Part shown: piece after piece, positions 17,680 through 25,633 of the stretch
Layout: every line of letters starts with the position of its first letter
Position numbering within the stretch: the first letter of the stretch is position 1
Assembly (NCBI GenBank): GCA_900767955.1
Contig: CAAGBC010000030.1
Span: forward strand, 107,268-171,267
Direction of reading: 5' to 3'
DNA from: Spirochaetia bacterium
GTDB taxonomy: Bacteria > Spirochaetota > Spirochaetia > Treponematales > Treponemataceae
Length of the DNA stretch: 64,000 bases
The notes under the pieces: model-generated
What the model saw: only the letters and a program-made list of their open reading frames with translations
Database searches by the model: none
What the model was told of the DNA's origin: nothing
Translations under genes and position numbers: made by a program

Positions 17680-18522
17680 TTAATTAACTTTTTTCCATTC
17701 AACAGGAATTGTTGTTTTTTGTGGTGTATTTGATTGTCCTAAAAGTGTGATTGTGTGTTTTTCACCTTTTAAAATATTTTCATCAAATAATGATAAATTC
17801 CATTCAATGGGTTCTGTATTTGATGCAATCTCTAAAGCATTTTTTCTTGGTATTTCTGGAAAAAAAGAAGCGTTTGCACTGCTTGTTTGTTTTATGTTTA
17901 CATAATTTTTTCCTGATGAATCAGTTTGAATATTTATTGAAATATTCATAGATGCACCGTTGTTAAAAATTACAAAACCTCTACCACCGCGTAAAATAAC
18001 AATTTTATTTACGAATTTTTCACCAATCCATGTACCAGCAATTTTTTCAGTTGATACAAAATTCATTGTTGATTGTGCTTGGTTTTTATTTTTTTGAGCA
18101 TCATTATTGGAAAATATTTCTGACAAAAAGTATTTTGATTCTACTAGGATTTTGTAATAGGAATCATATTCCTTTGTGTATATGTTTGTTTGCTTTTGAG
18201 GATTTTTGATATAAAAAACAGAACTCCATTTTCCTGCTGTATTAGGAATTTTTTTTATATCGATGTAAAAAATTGTATTTGAATTTTCTGTTTGTAAAAC
18301 ATTCTGTAAATTATTTTTTTCAGTTCTTTTATCTGTTACATTTGTTGTTATTTCTGACAATTGTTTGATGAACATATCTTCGGTCATGTTCATCATATTT
18401 GAATCTGCATCTGTTGTTATTATTCCGTAAAAATCTAAATTTACTGGATTTGCAAATAAAGTAAATTCAAAAATGAATAGGAGAAAAAAAGATTTTTTTA
18501 CACTTTTGATGATTTTGTGCAC
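17680..18522 (-). CDS. Secreted protein of unknown function
   Basis: The 280-residue product starts with a cleavable signal peptide (MHKIIKSVKKSFFLLFIFEFTLFA, likely cut near NPVNLDFYG). The rest is predicted periplasmic, beta-rich toward the C-terminus (GTWIGEKFVNKIVILRGGRGFVIFNNGASMNISI), resembling a small lipocalin-like or wrap-type domain. I do not recognise a family. The start codon overlaps the end of smpB by one base, so the two are co-transcribed; a functional link to trans-translation is not implied. Confidence 0.55.
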   Translation of the reverse strand: MHKIIKSVKKSFFLLFIFEFTLFANPVNLDFYGIITTDADSNMMNMTEDMFIKQLSEITTNVTDKRTEKNNLQNVLQTENSNTIFYIDIKKIPNTAGKWSSVFYIKNPQKQTNIYTKEYDSYYKILVESKYFLSEIFSNNDAQKNKNQAQSTMNFVSTEKIAGTWIGEKFVNKIVILRGGRGFVIFNNGASMNISINIQTDSSGKNYVNIKQTSSANASFFPEIPRKNALEIASNTEPIEWNLSLFDENILKGEKHTITLLGQSNTPQKTTIPVEWKKVN

Positions 18523-18986
18523 TATCTTTTTAACTCCTTACTAAATTCTCTTTGAATATCTCTGTTTACATCTCTTTGTTTTATAGTTGCTCTTTTGTCG
18601 AATTGTTTCTTTCCTTTACAAACGCCTAAAGAAACTTTGACTCTTCCGTTTTTAAGATAAAAGTTTAGAGGTATTAATGTGTATCCTTTTTCTGTAACTT
18701 TTCTTTCTAGTTTTTTTATTTCATCTTTGTGTAGAAGTAATTTTTTTGCTCTATCGGGATTATGATTAAAAATTGAAGAAAATGAATATTCAGATATATG
18801 TACATTTTTTAAGAAAACTTCACCGTTTACTATTTCAGCAAACCCATCAGGAAATGAAATTTTTCCGTTTTTTACAGATTTTACCTCTGTTCCTTGAAGT
18901 TCAATACCACATTCGTATGTGTCTTCTATAAAATAATCAAAATGAGCTTTTCTGTTTTCTGCTATATATTTTTTACCTTCAGACAT
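18522..18986 (-). CDS. smpB: SsrA-binding protein SmpB
   Basis: SmpB carries tmRNA to stalled ribosomes for trans-translation. The 154-residue protein has the full family pattern: KYIAENRKAHFDYFIEDTYECGIELQGTEVKS, the EVFLKNVHISEYSF block, the RAKKLLLHK motif, YTLIPLNFYLKNGRVKVSLGVCKGKKQFDKR and the basic C-terminal tail. That tail mimics the missing part of the tRNA in the decoding centre. Length is typical. AGGA sits just before the ATG, overlapping the spacing from a consensus promoter, so the mRNA leader is very short. The tmRNA gene itself is not in this window. Confidence 0.97.
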   Translation of the reverse strand: MSEGKKYIAENRKAHFDYFIEDTYECGIELQGTEVKSVKNGKISFPDGFAEIVNGEVFLKNVHISEYSFSSIFNHNPDRAKKLLLHKDEIKKLERKVTEKGYTLIPLNFYLKNGRVKVSLGVCKGKKQFDKRATIKQRDVNRDIQREFSKELKR

Positions 18987-18994
18987 ATATTCCT

Positions 18995-19023
18995 ATTATA
19001 TTCTATACTTTGTATGGTTTCAA
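18995..19023 (-). promoter_or_regulatory. Consensus sigma-70 promoter of smpB
   Basis: Reading the minus strand: TTGAAA (19018-19023), an exact 17-base spacer, then TATAAT (18995-19000). Only 8 bases separate the -10 box from the smpB ATG, so the transcript should begin at or within a base or two of the start codon. Confidence 0.75.
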
Positions 19024-19072
19024 GCATCTATTTTTTGTTTCTTCCTATATAACTTAATAAAACTTTGTTGTA

Positions 19073-19798
19073 ATGAAACTAAAATTATGTTATTCTTTTT
19101 GTATGAATAAAGATTTATATGAATTGTCATATTCTGCCAAAAAAGATTTTAATAAAAAAGTTTTTCATATTGTATTGTTTGTTGTTTTAATTTATTTATC
19201 TATAAATTTAATATTGAATTTTGTTGTTTTTCCTTTGAGACAAGCATCTGTTTCTATGGAACCAGATATTATTGAAAATTCTTGTATATTTTTTACACCG
19301 TTAAAAGGTTGTTCTCGTGGTGATGTTGTAGTTTTGGAACCTTTTACAGAAGAAAAATTAAATTTTTTATCTAAAATGAGTGATTTATTTGTAAGATTTT
19401 TTACTGCTCAACAATTTTCGATTTATAGAGATAAAAAATTAATGGGTGATCAATTTTTAATTAGGCGTGTTATTGGAATGCCTGGTGATACAATTTATAT
19501 GCGTGATCATGTTTTGTATATAAAACCTCAAGGTGATAAGCATTTTCTTACAGAATTTGAATTAATCAAAAAAAGTTACAATATAAATGTTCTTGCTTCT
19601 CCTGCAGGGTGGGATAATTTAATTGGTGTTACAGGTTCTTTTGAAGAAATTGTATTAGGTGAAAACGAATATTTTGTTTTGGGTGATAATAGAAATAGTT
19701 GTATAGATTCTAGATTATGGGGTGTCGTTCCTAAATCTGATATAAAGGCTACAGCATTATTCTGTTATTTTCCATTTTCTAAGTTGAGATTATTTTGA
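19073..19798 (+). CDS. lepB: Signal peptidase I with Arg at the usual catalytic Lys position
   Basis: Signal peptidase I removes signal peptides from exported proteins at the outer face of the inner membrane. The 241-residue protein has one N-terminal membrane helix (about 31-53). Family boxes follow in order: QASVSMEPDIIE with nucleophile Ser61, SRGDVVVLEP, FLIRRVIGMPGD and EYFVLGDNRNSCIDSRLWG. In characterised enzymes the third box reads Lys-Arg, and that lysine is the general base; here it is Arg131-Arg132 (codons agg cgt). The other boxes are intact. The true start may instead be the ATG at 19103, since neither has a good ribosome site. hemW overlaps the end by 4 bases. Confidence 0.85.
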   Translation: MKLKLCYSFCMNKDLYELSYSAKKDFNKKVFHIVLFVVLIYLSINLILNFVVFPLRQASVSMEPDIIENSCIFFTPLKGCSRGDVVVLEPFTEEKLNFLSKMSDLFVRFFTAQQFSIYRDKKLMGDQFLIRRVIGMPGDTIYMRDHVLYIKPQGDKHFLTEFELIKKSYNINVLASPAGWDNLIGVTGSFEEIVLGENEYFVLGDNRNSCIDSRLWGVVPKSDIKATALFCYFPFSKLRLF

Positions 19799-20961
19799 TT
19801 TGTTCACTTTATATTCATATTCCTTTTTGCAAATCAAAATGCGAGTATTGTGATTTTTTTAGTGTCCCTTGTGGAAATAAAACTGTTCCAGATGAATATG
19901 TTGATGCTCTTGTGCAAGAACTTGATGTTAGAATTAAATTGTATAATGTTCATCGATTTTCTACTGTGTATATTGGTGGCGGAACTCCAAGTTTGCTAAA
20001 ACCTATTCAATTAGAAAAAATAATGAAAAAAGTTTTATCATTAGGAATTCCCTCTGAAATTACTATGGAAGTAAATCCTGAAGATGTAACAGAAGAATTG
20101 CTTGTTGCAATGAATGATTTAGGAATTAATAGAATTTCTTGTGGAATTCAAGCTTTGAATGATGAAGTTTTGCAAAGTGTAAAGCGTCGTGGTTGTGTCG
20201 AAAGTGTTTTTAATAAAATTGAATTAATAAAAAAATCTTGGAATGGAATTTTTTCTGTTGATATTATTTCTGCATTACCAAATCAATCAAAATCAGATTT
20301 TTTAGATGGTTTAAAAAAAATAGTATCCTTTGAACCTGAACATATTTCTATGTATGCTTTAACAATTGAAGAATCTACTCCGTTGGGAAAAAAGTTGCAA
20401 AAAGGACAGTTGTCTTATGATTTTGAAGCTGCTGATGAAATGTGGATTGCAGGAAGAGATTTTTTAATAAATTCTGGATATGTTCATTATGAAGTTTCTA
20501 ATTTTGCAAAAGATGGTTTTGATTGTGAACATAATATGGCCTATTGGAAATTAAAAAATTATATTGGAATAGGGGCTGGGGCAGTTGGAACTATTTATTC
20601 AGATAAAACAGTTCGATGGTCAAATTCTACTAAACTTGATTTGTATATTTCATTTTGGAATAAAAATTTATCAGATATAAAAATAGATGAATTGTGTAAT
20701 ATTCAAAGTGTTGAAAATATTGATTTTAATATACAAGTGTTTGAATATTTTATGATGAGTTTAAGAACTTCTTATGGAATTTGTAGGGAAGAATTTGAAG
20801 CTAGATTTAATATTCCAATTCCAGAAAAATTTATTAAAATTTTCAATGAATGGGAACAAAAACAAATGTGCCAAAAAAAAGTATCGTTTAATAAAACTTA
20901 TTATTCATTAAATTCGTTTGGTTTATTATTACTTAATGAATTTTTAACAGAGTTAATTTGA
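19795..20961 (+). CDS. hemW: HemW-like radical SAM protein (coproporphyrinogen oxidase-like)
   Basis: The 388-residue protein has the radical SAM CxxxCxxC motif at Cys12, Cys16 and Cys19 in IHIPFCKSKCEYCDF. GGGTPSLL, ITMEVNPEDV, INRISCGIQ and VDIISALPNQS follow, then a C-terminal HemW domain (HYEVSNFAKDG, HNMAYWKLKNYIGIGAGAVG). HemW proteins are now regarded as haem chaperones rather than true HemN oxidases; absence of the extra N-terminal cysteine of HemN supports HemW. The start is TTG at 19795, overlapping the lepB stop, so translation is probably coupled. No other haem gene is visible. Confidence 0.88.
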   Translation: MICSLYIHIPFCKSKCEYCDFFSVPCGNKTVPDEYVDALVQELDVRIKLYNVHRFSTVYIGGGTPSLLKPIQLEKIMKKVLSLGIPSEITMEVNPEDVTEELLVAMNDLGINRISCGIQALNDEVLQSVKRRGCVESVFNKIELIKKSWNGIFSVDIISALPNQSKSDFLDGLKKIVSFEPEHISMYALTIEESTPLGKKLQKGQLSYDFEAADEMWIAGRDFLINSGYVHYEVSNFAKDGFDCEHNMAYWKLKNYIGIGAGAVGTIYSDKTVRWSNSTKLDLYISFWNKNLSDIKIDELCNIQSVENIDFNIQVFEYFMMSLRTSYGICREEFEARFNIPIPEKFIKIFNEWEQKQMCQKKVSFNKTYYSLNSFGLLLLNEFLTELI

Positions 20962-20974
20962 TTGCTTTTTGTTA

Positions 20975-22333
20975 CTAAGAGTTTTTGGGGATAGTTATTG
21001 TAAAAGTTGTGCCTACATTGATTTTTGATTCAACATTAATTTCCCAATTTAGAATTTCAATTATTTTTTTTACGACAGAAAGTCCTATTCCTAAACCTTC
21101 TTCTTTGCGAGATGAAGTTGCTCTGTAAAATAACTCAAAAATGTTTTTTATATCTTTTTTATCTATGCCGCATCCATAATCTTTTATTATAATTAAAATA
21201 TTTGAATTGTTTTCAATAGCAGATAGTTCTATTAAATCGTCTTGTTTTGTGTATCTAATAGCATTGTTGAATAAATTTTCTAATACTCTTTGCAAAAGTT
21301 GTTTATTGTAGCGAACTTTTGTGTTTTCAGAAATTTTAATTAGTGATTTTACACGTCTTTTAAATACAGTTCCTGTTTGTTCTGCAACTTGTAAAAAATC
21401 TGCAAGAAATGGATAAATCTTTTCTTGTTGAATTTTGTTGCTCCAATTGTCGTTAATTATTTTTTCATAATTAATAAATGTATCAATCATTGTTTCAAGT
21501 TGAGTGGACTTTGATGTAATAATATTGATTGATTTTAATATTTCTTCTTTTGATGAAATTACACCATCGGAAATTGCTTCTGCATATCCTTTTATAACTG
21601 CTATAGGAGTGCGTAAATCATGGCTTATGCCCATAATAAAAGTAGCACGATTAGTATGATTTTCTTGTAGTGTGTTTTTCATTTTTGTTAAACTTCCGTT
21701 GATGGAAGTTATTTCATTTGCATTTTTATTATCTGTATCTATTTCTATATCAAAATTTCCGTTTGCAATTTCCATAGCTTGTTTTTCAAGAATGGACAAG
21801 GAATTAGAAATTGTTCTTGATATTTTTATAATAATAGAAAGACAGAATATTGCTGTCGTAAAAATTATAACTAACAGAATTATTGCTAAGATATTTTTTT
21901 CTTTATACGATTTAATTTGAAAGTTTTTGTATAATCTACTAATTAATATTATTTGATTTTCTTTTGTTCCTATTGGAGGAGTTTCGAATTGATATAAGTA
22001 ATCGTTACTAGTGCTTTTTATAAAAGTCCAAAGTTCTCGTTCCTGCAAGATTTTATCTTTTGGAAGTTCTGGTATTGTGGAAATTAAAATCTTTTTATTA
22101 GAAATTAATGCTGTTTGTGTATCAGAAGGAATATGATTAATTGCGACATTTAATATAGTTAAATCTTCATCTGAAATATTTAAGAAATTTGATTTTTCTA
22201 TTTTTTTAAAATCTTTTACAAAAACTCTAGCATGTGAAGAAAAATGTTGATGTATAGGCAAAATAGAAATTGAAAAAATAGGAATAAAAATTAAAGCAAT
22301 AATGTAAATTTTTAATTGATTTTTAATCGACAT
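20975..22333 (-). CDS. Membrane sensor histidine kinase
   Basis: The 452-residue kinase has two membrane helices (about 9-27 and 148-170) flanking a periplasmic sensor region of about 120 residues. A HAMP segment and a HisKA domain follow, with the phosphoacceptor His238 in MGISHDLRTPIAVIKGYAEA. The HATPase domain shows NLFNNAIRYT (N box), DYGCGIDKKD (G1), LFYRATSSR (F box) and GLGIGLSVVKKI (G2). It ends TIPKNS. It lies directly downstream of the response regulator gene, with no gap between the two, and is its evident partner. The ligand is unknown, since the sensor region has no named domain that I can identify. Confidence 0.93.
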   Translation of the reverse strand: MSIKNQLKIYIIALIFIPIFSISILPIHQHFSSHARVFVKDFKKIEKSNFLNISDEDLTILNVAINHIPSDTQTALISNKKILISTIPELPKDKILQERELWTFIKSTSNDYLYQFETPPIGTKENQIILISRLYKNFQIKSYKEKNILAIILLVIIFTTAIFCLSIIIKISRTISNSLSILEKQAMEIANGNFDIEIDTDNKNANEITSINGSLTKMKNTLQENHTNRATFIMGISHDLRTPIAVIKGYAEAISDGVISSKEEILKSINIITSKSTQLETMIDTFINYEKIINDNWSNKIQQEKIYPFLADFLQVAEQTGTVFKRRVKSLIKISENTKVRYNKQLLQRVLENLFNNAIRYTKQDDLIELSAIENNSNILIIIKDYGCGIDKKDIKNIFELFYRATSSRKEEGLGIGLSVVKKIIEILNWEINVESKINVGTTFTITIPKNS

Positions 22334-23035
22334 TTATTTTCCTGTAACAAATTTGTAGCCTAAACCAAATTCAGTTTTTATAAAATCTGGATTAGCAGGA
22401 TTTTTTTCTATTTTCTTTCTTAATCTTTGAATATAAACAGCAACAGCAGTTATGTCTCCGTATTTTGCTTTCCAAACGTCTGTGTATATTTGTTCTGGAG
22501 AAATAGGAACATTTGGATGTCTTGCTAAATATTCTAAAACTGCATATTCTTTTGCGGAAAGTTGAATTTTTATGTTTCCTTTTTTTAGTATGTTTGAATT
22601 TATTAAAATAGTGTAATCTCCGAAGGTTAATGTTTCTTCGGCTGCGGCAGTTGTTTCTGCAACTCTTCTTAAGCATGCTTCAATTTTTGCAACTAAAACT
22701 CTTGGTGAAAATGGTTTTGTAATAAAATCGTCAGCACCTAATTTAAGTCCTTTTATTATATCTTCGTCTGCATCTCTTGCTGAAATAATCAAGGTTGGAA
22801 TTGAGCGTTGGGTTACTTCTTTGATTTTATTTAAGAAATCAAAACCATTCATGCCTGGTAAATTTAAATCTAAAAGGAATAGAGCTGGAATGTTATCTTT
22901 TTGTATTTCTTCAAATGCTTGTTCTGCTGTAAAAAAAATCTTTGGCAAGAAATTTGCTTTTTCAAGATAGATGGAAATTAATGTTGCAATTTCTTCTGTA
23001 TCTTCAATAATATAAATAACTTGTTTTTGTTGCAA
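22334..23035 (-). CDS. OmpR/PhoB-type response regulator
   Basis: The 233-residue protein has a receiver domain with phospho-acceptor Asp56 in LFLLDLNLPGMNG, a switch Ser (LIISA) and Lys in DFITKPFSP. A winged-helix DNA-binding domain of the OmpR family follows (LSAKEYAVLEYLARHPNVPIS, VYIQRLRKKIEKNPANPDFIKTEFGLGYKF). The start is TTG at 23035, supported by a GAGG ribosome site 8 bases upstream. It leads the operon with the histidine kinase. An inverted repeat and a -10 box lie just upstream and could mediate autoregulation. Confidence 0.93.
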   Translation of the reverse strand: MQQKQVIYIIEDTEEIATLISIYLEKANFLPKIFFTAEQAFEEIQKDNIPALFLLDLNLPGMNGFDFLNKIKEVTQRSIPTLIISARDADEDIIKGLKLGADDFITKPFSPRVLVAKIEACLRRVAETTAAAEETLTFGDYTILINSNILKKGNIKIQLSAKEYAVLEYLARHPNVPISPEQIYTDVWKAKYGDITAVAVYIQRLRKKIEKNPANPDFIKTEFGLGYKFVTGK

Positions 23036-23062
23036 TTTTGATTCCTCTTACTTTTTGTTCCT

Positions 23063-23098
23063 ATTATAATATATTTATGATGAGTGAAATATACTCAT
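23063..23098 (-). promoter_or_regulatory. Promoter -10 box and ATGAGT/ACTCAT inverted repeat of the two-component operon
   Basis: On the minus strand TATAAT is at 23063-23068, about 28 bases before the start codon. Immediately upstream, ATGAGT (23080-23085) and ACTCAT (23093-23098) form an inverted repeat with a 7-base spacer, overlapping where the -35 box would be. No good -35 box is seen, as would fit an activator-dependent or autoregulated promoter. Confidence 0.35.
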
Positions 23099-23239
23099 AA
23101 TGAATATCTAACAGAAAATTATTTTTTTTATTTTATTATTTTCAATAAATAAGTGGAAAATTTATATAAATCTGAATTTTTGACGATAAATAAAGAGATT
23201 AGCTTGTTAAGTTAAGTATATTTTTTTTCAAAAATCGGA

Positions 23240-23245
23240 TATAAT
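23240..23245 (+). promoter_or_regulatory. -10 box of the flagellar operon
   Basis: TATAAT at 23240-23245, about 38 bases before the flbD start. The sequence upstream is A/T-rich and has no convincing -35 element. I looked for a sigma-28 pattern and found only the partial GACGATAA at 23182-23189 without its -35 partner. Confidence 0.4.
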
Positions 23246-23282
23246 ACTTGACGATATTTTAATGATAAGAGAAAATTATACA

Positions 23283-23483
23283 ATGATTGAAGTTATGCGT
23301 TTAGATGGGAAAGTTTATTGGGTGAATCCGCATATGATAGAAAGTATGGAAACAACTCCTGATTTAACTTTAACAATGTTGTCAGGTAAAAAAATTATCC
23401 TTAAAAATTCTCCAGAAGATTTAATTTCTAAAATAATTACATATCGAAAAAAACTAAGTGAAAATTGTCAAGAGGTTCTGTAA
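23283..23483 (+). CDS. flbD: Flagellar protein FlbD
   Basis: This small (66-residue) protein is found at the head of spirochaetal and many Gram-positive motor operons. The pattern MIEVMRLDGKVYWVNPHMIESMETTPDLTLTMLSGKKIILKNS matches the FlbD family. I chose the ATG at 23283 over one at 23262 because family members begin at this MI-x-V position and a GAGA ribosome site lies at the right distance. Its exact role in motility is not settled. It abuts motA with no gap. Confidence 0.88.
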   Translation: MIEVMRLDGKVYWVNPHMIESMETTPDLTLTMLSGKKIILKNSPEDLISKIITYRKKLSENCQEVL

Positions 23484-24266
23484 ATGGATATAGCTACAAT
23501 AATTGGTATTGTTGGTGGTGCTGCTTGTATTGTTATGTCAGTTTTGACATCAGGTGGTACAATGGGTGGAATTATTGATATTCCATCAGTTTTTATGACT
23601 ATTGGTGGTTCTTATGCTGCGATGTTTATTGCTGCACCAATAAAAAAAGCTTTGGGAATGTTTAAAGTTATGGGTAAGGCTTTTAAAATTCCTGATTTTG
23701 GTGAAAAAACTCTTGTAACAAAGTTGATGGATCTTTCAAATAAAGCTCGTCGTGAAGGTATTCTTGCTTTGGAAGATGGACTTGATGATTTGGATGATCC
23801 TTTTATGCGTAATGGTTTGCGTCTTGTTGTTGACGGTACTGATGGAAATGTTATTCGTGCTATCATGGAAAATGAAATGAACCAAATTGAAGCTCGTCAT
23901 ATGGATTGGATTGGACTTTTAAATCAATGGGCTGGTTTTGCTCCTGGTTTTGGTATGATGGGTACCGTTTTAGGACTTATTGGTATGTTGAATAACCTTG
24001 AAGATAAATCATCTCTTGGTCCAAACATGGCGGTTGCTCTTATTACAACTTTGTATGGTTCTATGATGGCAAACTGGTTGATTGCACCTTTCTCTGGAAA
24101 ATTAGCATCACATAATGCAATGGAAATGCGTACAAAAGAAATGATTATTGAAGGCGTACTTGCTATCCAAGCTGGTGAAAACCCACGAATTATGGGTCAA
24201 AAACTTCTTACATATCTAGATCCTGTAACTCGTAAAGTAATTGAAAATGATGTATTAAAGGATTAG
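23484..24266 (+). CDS. motA: Flagellar stator protein MotA
   Basis: MotA is the inner-membrane stator subunit that converts ion flow into torque on FliG. The 260-residue protein shows four membrane helices: two N-terminal, and two around residues 150-170 and 182-202. The large cytoplasmic loop has charged residues RRE and the diagnostic WAGFAPGFGMMGTVLGLIGML segment with its conserved prolines. Length is typical. GAGG precedes the ATG at 23484. It is followed by motB after 13 bases. Confidence 0.96.
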   Translation: MDIATIIGIVGGAACIVMSVLTSGGTMGGIIDIPSVFMTIGGSYAAMFIAAPIKKALGMFKVMGKAFKIPDFGEKTLVTKLMDLSNKARREGILALEDGLDDLDDPFMRNGLRLVVDGTDGNVIRAIMENEMNQIEARHMDWIGLLNQWAGFAPGFGMMGTVLGLIGMLNNLEDKSSLGPNMAVALITTLYGSMMANWLIAPFSGKLASHNAMEMRTKEMIIEGVLAIQAGENPRIMGQKLLTYLDPVTRKVIENDVLKD

Positions 24267-24279
24267 TTAGAGGAATAAA

Positions 24280-25008
24280 ATGGGAAGAAAGTCAAGAGAG
24301 CCAGAAAAACCATCCAATGCGTGGATGGGAACTTATGGTGATATGATTACATTGATGCTTTGCTTCTTTGTTATGTTGTATAATCCTTCTGAAATCGATG
24401 TAACACAGTTAGCAACAATTACTCAATCTTTGCAAATGAATGAAACTGAATCAACAACAGGTGGTATGTCATTATCAGCAGGTCGTCTTTCTGATTTAGG
24501 AAATAATATTAATTCTTTACCTTCTCTCGAAAAAGGAAAGTCTTTAGGTCTTGCAAAGAAAAAAGCTGTTAGTTTGTTTGCTCCAGATGTAAAATCTAAT
24601 AAAATTACTATTACAAGTGACGAAAGAGGGCTTGTAATTTCATTAGCTTCTGATAATTTTTTTGAAGAAGGTAGTGCGGAATTAAATATCGATGAAACTC
24701 GTGAAACTTTATTAAGACTTTCAGAATTTTTTAAGTCTCCAGAATTAAAAATGCGAAGATTTAGAATTGAAGGGCATACCGATAATACTGCAGTTGATAG
24801 TAATTCTAAATACGAAAGCAATTGGGAATTATCTGCATCAAGAGCAATGAATGTTTTGCATTATCTTGCAGATTATGGAGTTTCGGAAAATAAATTTTCA
24901 ATTGCAGGTTATGCAGATACTCGTCCTAAATTTTCAAACGATACACCAGAATCGAGAGCTTATAATAGGCGTGTTGATATAATTATTCTTGATGAAGGTC
25001 ATTTTTAG
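24280..25008 (+). CDS. motB: Flagellar stator protein MotB
   Basis: MotB pairs with MotA in the stator and anchors it to peptidoglycan. The 242-residue protein begins with a cytoplasmic tail, then a single membrane helix starting GTYGDMITLMLCFFVML. Asp21 in it is the essential ion-binding residue. A plug/linker follows, then an OmpA-like peptidoglycan-binding domain (RRFRIEGHTDNTAVDS, NWELSASRAMNVLHYL, GYADTRPKFSNDTPESRAYNRRVDI). All key motifs are intact. It sits between motA and fliL. Confidence 0.96.
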   Translation: MGRKSREPEKPSNAWMGTYGDMITLMLCFFVMLYNPSEIDVTQLATITQSLQMNETESTTGGMSLSAGRLSDLGNNINSLPSLEKGKSLGLAKKKAVSLFAPDVKSNKITITSDERGLVISLASDNFFEEGSAELNIDETRETLLRLSEFFKSPELKMRRFRIEGHTDNTAVDSNSKYESNWELSASRAMNVLHYLADYGVSENKFSIAGYADTRPKFSNDTPESRAYNRRVDIIILDEGHF

Positions 25009-25054
25009 TGATATAATTAAACGATATATTTGAATAAATTTCCGGGAGGGGAAA

Positions 25055-25606
25055 ATGGCAGATGACGGTTTAGATGGTTTAGAAGATAGTGGCGCAGCAG
25101 TAAGTGGTTCAGCAAAAAGAGGTGGTGCAGGATCATTCCTTCCTTCATTATTAAAATGGATTGCTATTGCATTAGGTGCAATTATTCTTATTGTTGTTGT
25201 TGTAATAATTACAACAAATGTAATTAATAAAAATAGTTCTAGTTCAGAATCAGTTACTCATATTAGTGATGAATATAAAGTTCAAAAAGAGATTTTAGAT
25301 TGGTATACATCTTTGGGTGCAATTCGTACAAAAACAAGTGATGAATTACCAGCTAGTGTTGTTGTTGATATAGCTTTAGGTTATAAAAAAGAAGATAAAG
25401 CAACTTCTACAGAAATTACACAAAGAACTATTGAACTAAAAGACTTTTTGCGTCGATACTTTACAGAGAAGACAGTTGTGGAATTAAAACCACAGAATGA
25501 ACAAAAATTAAAAATAGAATTACGAAATGCTATTAATGATGAAATACTTAGTAGTTCTAAAATAAAAGATGTTTCTTTTCAACAGCTAGATGTTATTGAA
25601 CAGTAA
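25055..25606 (+). CDS. fliL: Flagellar basal body-associated protein FliL
   Basis: FliL surrounds the stator and supports torque at high load. The 183-residue protein has a glycine/serine-rich cytoplasmic N-terminus, one membrane helix (about 33-55, WIAIALGAIILIVVVVIITT) and a periplasmic domain with the family pattern YKKEDKATSTEITQRTIELKDFLRRYFTEKTVVEL. A strong GGGAGGGG ribosome site precedes the ATG. A TATAAT-like sequence in the 46-base gap after motB may be a minor internal promoter. Confidence 0.93.
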   Translation: MADDGLDGLEDSGAAVSGSAKRGGAGSFLPSLLKWIAIALGAIILIVVVVIITTNVINKNSSSSESVTHISDEYKVQKEILDWYTSLGAIRTKTSDELPASVVVDIALGYKKEDKATSTEITQRTIELKDFLRRYFTEKTVVELKPQNEQKLKIELRNAINDEILSSSKIKDVSFQQLDVIEQ

Positions 25607-25633
25607 GTGTGTTGATTTTAAGGTGGAAAGTGC

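Noticed and set aside
23182..23189. Sigma-28 promoter for the flagellar operon (GACGATAA)
   Set aside because: The -10-like box lacks a TAAA-type -35 element at the right distance; the TATAAT at 23240 is better placed.
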